33,852 nucleotides of DNA, from NCBI GenBank assembly GCA_016938615.1, contig JAFGUH010000138.1:1-33852 (forward strand), read 5' to 3'. How positions within the stretch are numbered: position 1 is the stretch's first letter; the number at the start of each line of letters is the position of its first letter. Below the pieces are notes generated by a model that worked only from the letters and a program-made list of their open reading frames with translations, did not search any database and was not told the DNA's origin. Shown here one piece after another: positions 29,781 through 33,852 of this stretch. A program made the translations under genes and the position numbers. This stretch comes from Halothiobacillaceae bacterium (GTDB taxonomy: Bacteria > Pseudomonadota > Gammaproteobacteria > Halothiobacillales > Halothiobacillaceae).

Positions 29781-29951
29781 AGCGCACCCGCCCGGCCAGC
29801 GCCCGCAGTCTGGTGCGACGGCCAGTGACCGTCAGCTGGGCGCGAGCGGCGCAGTTTATCATGGCCCCGCGGTCGACCGCGTGCGTCGTGGCCGCGGCTG
29901 TGCCGCGGCGATCATCAGTTTTTGCAACGGCCAGTTTTTGGAACCACAGGT

Positions 29952-31073
29952 ATGGCAGGCAACACCTTCGGCACCCTGTTTCGGGTCACGACCTTCGGCG
30001 AATCCCACGGCCCGGCACTGGGCGCGATCGTCGACGGCTGCCCGCCGGGACTCGCGCTCACCGAGGCCGACCTGCAGGCCGATCTCGATCGGCGTCGGCC
30101 GGGCACCTCACGGCACACCACGCAGCGCCGCGAGCCCGATCGGGTGCGCATCCTCTCCGGTGTGTTCGAGGGCGAGACCACCGGCACGCCGATCGGCTTG
30201 CTGATCGAGAACGTTGACCAGCGCTCCAAGGACTACTCCAAGATCGCCGAGCAGTTCCGCCCGGGGCACGCCGACTACAGCTACCGGCAGAAGTACGGCG
30301 TGCGCGACTACCGAGGCGGCGGCCGTTCCTCGGCCCGCGAGACGGCGATGCGGGTGGCCGCGGGCGCGATCGCCAAGAAATGGCTGGCCGAAAACCATGG
30401 CGTGACCGTGCGCGGTCATCTCTCGCAACTCGGCCCCATTGCCCTGACCGAGGGCTGCTTCGACTGGACCGCGGTCGGCGAGAACCCGTTCTTCTGGCCC
30501 TGCACCGACCAGGTGGCCGAGCTCGAGACCTTCATGGACGAGCTGCGTCGCTCCGGCGACTCGGTGGGCGCGAAGGTGACCGTGCGGGCCGAAGGCTGCC
30601 CGCCGGGCTGGGGCGAGCCGGTGTTCGACCGGCTGGACGCCGACATCGCCCACGCGCTGATGGGTATCAACGCGGTCAAGGGCGTGGAGATCGGTGACGG
30701 TTTCGACTGCGTGGCCGCCCGCGGCACCCAGTTCCGCGACGAGATCACGCCGGAGGGCTTTCTCTCCAATCACGCCGGCGGCGTGCTCGGCGGGATCTCC
30801 AGCGGCCAGGACATCGTCGCGCACCTGGCCTTGAAGCCCACCTCAAGTATCCGACTGCCCGGCCAGAGCGTCGACCGGCAGGGCGAGGCGACCGAGGTCG
30901 TGACCACCGGGCGCCACGATCCCTGCGTGGGTATCCGCGCCACGCCGATCGCCGAGGCGATGCTCGCCCTGACCTTGATCGATCACGCCTTGCGCCAGCG
31001 GGGCCAGTGCGGTGACCTTACGACCGACACGCCCACGATTCCCGCCGGAAAAGGCTCGACGCCCGGGCAATGA
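29952..31073 (+). CDS. aroC: Chorismate synthase
   Basis: This 373-residue enzyme (E. coli AroC is 361) makes chorismate from EPSP using reduced flavin, the last shikimate step. [47 protein letters not shown] and the C-terminal [17 protein letters not shown] are the family signatures. The frame opens at 29922, but the ATG at 29952 gives the usual [16 protein letters not shown] start with GGAA about eight bases upstream. The stop overlaps the MFS gene (ATGA). Confidence 0.97.
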   Translation: MAGNTFGTLFRVTTFGESHGPALGAIVDGCPPGLALTEADLQADLDRRRPGTSRHTTQRREPDRVRILSGVFEGETTGTPIGLLIENVDQRSKDYSKIAEQFRPGHADYSYRQKYGVRDYRGGGRSSARETAMRVAAGAIAKKWLAENHGVTVRGHLSQLGPIALTEGCFDWTAVGENPFFWPCTDQVAELETFMDELRRSGDSVGAKVTVRAEGCPPGWGEPVFDRLDADIAHALMGINAVKGVEIGDGFDCVAARGTQFRDEITPEGFLSNHAGGVLGGISSGQDIVAHLALKPTSSIRLPGQSVDRQGEATEVVTTGRHDPCVGIRATPIAEAMLALTLIDHALRQRGQCGDLTTDTPTIPAGKGSTPGQ

Positions 31074-32290
31074 GCGCCCCACGGGCAGGACAGGGCGAGG
31101 GGGCCGACCTCAACCCGATCCGGCTGGGGTATTTCGCCTTCTTTCTCGGGCTCGGCATCTACCTGCCGTACTTCAGCCCCTATCTGATCGAGCAGGGCTT
31201 TACGCCCGACACCGTCGGCACGATGCTCGCGATGGTGATGGCCGCCAAACTGGTCGCCCCGCCCCTGCTCGGCTGGCTGGTGGATCACAGTGGTCGGCTG
31301 ATCGTATGGCTGATCGCCGCCGCGGTGATCAGTGGCCTGCTGGCGATCGGTCTCGGGGTGTTGGGCGGGCTTGGGGCCGGCCAAGTTAGCCTGGTCGGCT
31401 GGATGGTGTTGCTCGTGCTGTTCGGCTTTTTCTGGCAGCCGCTGCTCTCGCAGCTGGACGTTGCGGCACTGCGGCTGACCGGGCCCGCTCCCGAGCGGTA
31501 CCCGGCACTGCGTGCCTGGGGCTCGATCGGTTTCATCGTGGCCTCGGTTGGTCTGGGGGCCGTGATCGACCGCGTCGGCCTCGACGCGGTGCCCTGGCTG
31601 ATGGCCGTGGCGCTGGCCGCGCTGGCCCTGGTGCTCCGCCGGGTGCCCGAGCCCGGGGTCCCGCGCGAGACCGGCGCCCTGCCGGTCTCGATCCGCGCTC
31701 GTCTCCGTGATCCGGCGATGCTGGGCTTCTTCGCCGGCTCGTTCCTGATCAATCTCTCCCACGGCGTCTACTACGCGTTCTTTTCCGTGCATCTGGCCGA
31801 TCTCGGCTATTCGGCGACGGCCATCGGCCTGCTGTGGGCGTTGGGCGTGATCGCCGAGATCGCCCTGTTCTTCCTCCTGCCGAGACTGCGAAATCGCTTC
31901 GCGCCGCTGTTCCTGATGTTGCTGGCCATCGCCTTGATGGCGCTGCGCTGGTTGCTGATCGGCTACCAGGCCGAGGTGTTTGGCTGGCTGTTGTTCGCCC
32001 AGTTGCTGCACGCGGCCAGTTTCGGGCTGACTCACGCGGTCGGCATCTGGGTCATCGATCACCAGTTTCCCGGCCGGGCGCACGCCCGCGGCCAGGCGAT
32101 CCTGTCAGCAATCAGTTACGGCGGGGGAGCGGCGCTCGGCCTGTACCTCGCCGGCTTGCTCTGGGGTAGAGTGGAGCCCGGGATGGCCTTCGCCGCGATG
32201 ACCGTTGCGAGCCTGCTTGCCTTCGTCCTGATGGTCGTCAGCAGGCGGGTGGTGCGCTGGTCGCCCGGCGAGCGCGAGGCCGGCCCGTGA
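31070..32290 (+). CDS. MFS permease of the HcaT-like (phenylpropionate transporter) type
   Basis: This 406-residue protein has about twelve hydrophobic segments, with an N-terminal [22 protein letters not shown] and the loop [17 protein letters not shown] that are typical of the MFS_1-like/HcaT family. The second half contains [18 protein letters not shown]. The substrate cannot be deduced; HcaT carries 3-phenylpropionate, but most family members are uncharacterised. Translation is coupled to aroC, an arrangement also seen in pseudomonads, which hints at a link with aromatic metabolites. Confidence 0.88.
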   Translation: MSAPRAGQGEGADLNPIRLGYFAFFLGLGIYLPYFSPYLIEQGFTPDTVGTMLAMVMAAKLVAPPLLGWLVDHSGRLIVWLIAAAVISGLLAIGLGVLGGLGAGQVSLVGWMVLLVLFGFFWQPLLSQLDVAALRLTGPAPERYPALRAWGSIGFIVASVGLGAVIDRVGLDAVPWLMAVALAALALVLRRVPEPGVPRETGALPVSIRARLRDPAMLGFFAGSFLINLSHGVYYAFFSVHLADLGYSATAIGLLWALGVIAEIALFFLLPRLRNRFAPLFLMLLAIALMALRWLLIGYQAEVFGWLLFAQLLHAASFGLTHAVGIWVIDHQFPGRAHARGQAILSAISYGGGAALGLYLAGLLWGRVEPGMAFAAMTVASLLAFVLMVVSRRVVRWSPGEREAGP

Positions 32291-33165
32291 GACCGTACCC
32301 GTCACCCACTCCCCGCTGTAACCCCGAGGAGCGTCTCCACGCCGTGAGCCCGTCGTCCGTCAGCCTCAACGAGTGCCCCGCGAGTGTGGCCGCGGCCGAC
32401 TGGTACCGAGGCCCGGTCGGTCGGCTGGTAGCCGCCGACCTGGTTGCCTTGCTCGCGAGGCGCGCCGAGACGGCCTTCGGGTACCACGCGCTGATCCTGG
32501 GCGAAGCAGGGGTCGAGTTCGAGTCACGCTTCGACTGGCATCGGCAGTTGCGCATCGGTCATCACGTGCTTGCCGGCCCACCGGGTGGCCCGCCGGGATC
32601 GCGGTTGAGCGTGGACCTCGATGCCCTGCCGATCGAGAGCGAAGCGGCCGATCTGGTGATCGCCTTGCACGTGCTCGAGGACCGGCGCAACCCGCACGAG
32701 ATCCTGCGCGAGATTGATCGCAGTCTGCGCCCCGAGGGACGGCTGCTGCTGGTAGGGGTCAACCCGGCGAGCCTGCTCCACCTGAGCGCGCGATTCTGGC
32801 CCCGTGGTTGGCTCCGTTGCCACGCACCACTGGCCTTGGGGCATCATCATCCGGCCTGGCGGGTGGTCGACTGGTTGCGGGTACTTGGTTACCGCATCGA
32901 GGCGATCGAGCCGATCGGCGGCGTGGCGCCCTGGTGCCGCGAACGCAGCTACCGGCGCTGCGAGCGCATGCGACGGATCAGCGGCGACTGGGCCTGGTTT
33001 CTCAACGGCCTTTACGTCATCGATGCCACCCGTCGGGTCCTCCGGCCCAGCCGGCCCAAGCCGGCCTTTCGGCTGCCCTCACTGGTGGGGCAACCTGTCC
33101 GCGGCGAGGTCGCGGGCTTTCGTCGTCAGACCCTCGGTCAGCCGTCCCGCGATGCCCAGAGATAA
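32287..33165 (+). CDS. Class I SAM-dependent methyltransferase-like protein (YafS type)
   Basis: This 292-residue protein resembles E. coli YafS, which also neighbours rnhA. Motifs [19 protein letters not shown] and [16 protein letters not shown] are those of methyltransferase domain type 11. The glycine-rich motif I is degenerate ([11 protein letters not shown] instead of LELGCGTG), so SAM binding is not assured. The GTG at 32287 overlaps the MFS stop and has GAGG seven bases before; a GTG at 32344 with GAGGAG is the alternative and would trim 19 residues. Substrate is unknown. Confidence 0.8.
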   Translation: MRPYPSPTPRCNPEERLHAVSPSSVSLNECPASVAAADWYRGPVGRLVAADLVALLARRAETAFGYHALILGEAGVEFESRFDWHRQLRIGHHVLAGPPGGPPGSRLSVDLDALPIESEAADLVIALHVLEDRRNPHEILREIDRSLRPEGRLLLVGVNPASLLHLSARFWPRGWLRCHAPLALGHHHPAWRVVDWLRVLGYRIEAIEPIGGVAPWCRERSYRRCERMRRISGDWAWFLNGLYVIDATRRVLRPSRPKPAFRLPSLVGQPVRGEVAGFRRQTLGQPSRDAQR

Positions 33166-33175
33166 GTCAGAGACC

Positions 33176-33649
33176 ATGCCGCCACGCGATTCTTCTGCCG
33201 ACTCCCGGCGCAAGCTCGTCCACGCCTGGACCGACGGCGGTTGCCGCGGCAATCCCGGTCCGGGCGGCTGGGGCGCCGTACTGCGTTTCGGCGAACACGA
33301 GCGCGATCTCTGGGGCGCGGATACCGAGACGACCAACAACCGCATGGAACTGACCGCGGCGATCGAGGCACTCGAGGCGCTCAAGGAGCCCTGCGAGGTA
33401 CACCTGACCACCGATTCGCAGTACGTGCGCCAGGGCATCACCGAGTGGATCCACAACTGGCGTCGGCGCAACTGGCGCACCGCCGCCGGCAAGCCGGTCA
33501 AGAACGCCGAGCTCTGGAAGCGCCTCGAGCAGGCCGCCAACCGCCACGACGTGCACTGGCACTGGACCCGCGGCCACGTCGGCCATCCGGAAAACGAACG
33601 TGCCGATCAGCTCGCCAACCGCGCCATGGACGAGGCGGCCGGCGGCTGA
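33176..33649 (+). CDS. rnhA: Ribonuclease HI
   Basis: This 157-residue enzyme cuts the RNA strand of RNA-DNA hybrids. The catalytic residues D20, E58, D80, H134 and D144 lie at the E. coli positions plus ten, in [39 protein letters not shown] and [15 protein letters not shown]. The ATG at 33176 is chosen; an ATG at 33152 inside the methyltransferase gene is possible. dnaQ, its usual divergent partner, is not seen; it follows the methyltransferase gene instead. Confidence 0.96.
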   Translation: MPPRDSSADSRRKLVHAWTDGGCRGNPGPGGWGAVLRFGEHERDLWGADTETTNNRMELTAAIEALEALKEPCEVHLTTDSQYVRQGITEWIHNWRRRNWRTAAGKPVKNAELWKRLEQAANRHDVHWHWTRGHVGHPENERADQLANRAMDEAAGG

Positions 33650-33666
33650 CCGCAGACCCTCCCTGA

Positions 33667-33852
33667 GGAAACTCTGCACGAATCGATAGTGTCTCTGCGG
33701 GACCGCCAAGGGTCCAGGTGCAAGGCGCGTCGCGCGGTGAATGACCGTCGCCATTCGCACACGCGGCAACGCCGCAGATGGGCCCTTGGCGGCCCGCCCG
33801 GACGGGGCTCGCGGATTTGCCCGCACTCGGCGTTGCCGTCCCTTGACGGGCA
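33667..33852. repeat. Highly structured repeat-like element, copy 3 of candidate family, cut by window edge
   Basis: It opens with GGAAACTCTGCACGAATCG, resembling the end of the element at 16667, and shares CTCTGCG and CAAGGCG blocks with it. Inside are an imperfect inverted pair around GCCAAGGG (33699-33715 and 33780-33795) and a perfect 11-base pair (CGGCAACGCCG at 33764-33774, CGGCGTTGCCG at 33828-33838). No gene is credible. It may be the beginning of an insertion sequence or a MITE that continues past the window. Confidence 0.5.

Noticed and set aside
28315-30204. 629-codon plus-strand open frame over the acyl ligase
   Set aside because: Antisense to a clear ANL enzyme; ends inside aroC in another frame.

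Overview
The window reads as a single piece of chromosome from a GC-rich gammaproteobacterium. The evidence is gene content and order. It carries yhbY/rlmE-ftsH-folP-glmM, then rpsB-tsf-pyrH-frr-uppS-cdsA-dxr-rseP-bamA-skp-lpxD-fabZ-lpxA, both classic gammaproteobacterial strings. The uppS-cdsA-dxr order is the Pseudomonas-like one, and a dihaem cytochrome c4 suggests a respiratory, possibly sulfur-oxidising lineage. Genus cannot be fixed from sequence alone. Nearly all of the window is chromosomal housekeeping; no prophage, CRISPR array, tRNA or rRNA was seen.

Layout. 1-2673 (minus): a Kef/YbaL-type cation:proton antiporter cut by the window edge, then aat and yhbY. 3044-9002 (plus): rlmE, ftsH, folP, a cytochrome c4 gene placed between folP and glmM, and glmM. 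9025-10952: the rpsB-tsf operon with a strong promoter, structured leader, internal attenuator-like hairpin and a textbook terminator. 11122-16632: pyrH, frr, uppS, cdsA, dxr, rseP, tightly packed with several 1-4 base overlaps. 17017-22304: bamA, skp, lpxD, fabZ, lpxA (outer-membrane assembly and lipid A). 22365-25587: fumC sits where lpxB would be expected, lpxB is inverted onto the minus strand, and rnhB points away from it. 25594-29703 (minus): an HD-GYP membrane protein, then a PLP decarboxylase plus an AMP-forming acyl ligase that look like the pair associated with exosortase-A/polysaccharide clusters. 29952-33649 (plus): aroC, an MFS permease, a YafS-like methyltransferase and rnhA.

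How genes fit together. The central block joins translation (S2, EF-Ts, ribosome recycling), UMP phosphorylation, isoprenoid and phospholipid precursors (Dxr, UppS, CdsA), envelope stress proteolysis (RseP) and outer-membrane building (BamA, Skp, LpxD/A/B, FabZ). The left block joins rRNA maturation, membrane proteolysis (FtsH, which in E. coli also controls LpxC), folate synthesis and UDP-GlcNAc precursor supply.

The unexplained material is mostly non-coding: a short tandem array between yhbY and rlmE, a perfect 31-bp palindrome before ftsH, hairpins before the cytochrome gene and skp, and three copies of what looks like one degenerate repeat family (near 10967, 16667 and 33667) with GAATCG-containing inverted ends. 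The most interesting protein-level feature is the isolated acyl ligase/decarboxylase cassette without a visible exosortase or carrier protein. Nothing clearly novel at system level could be demonstrated.
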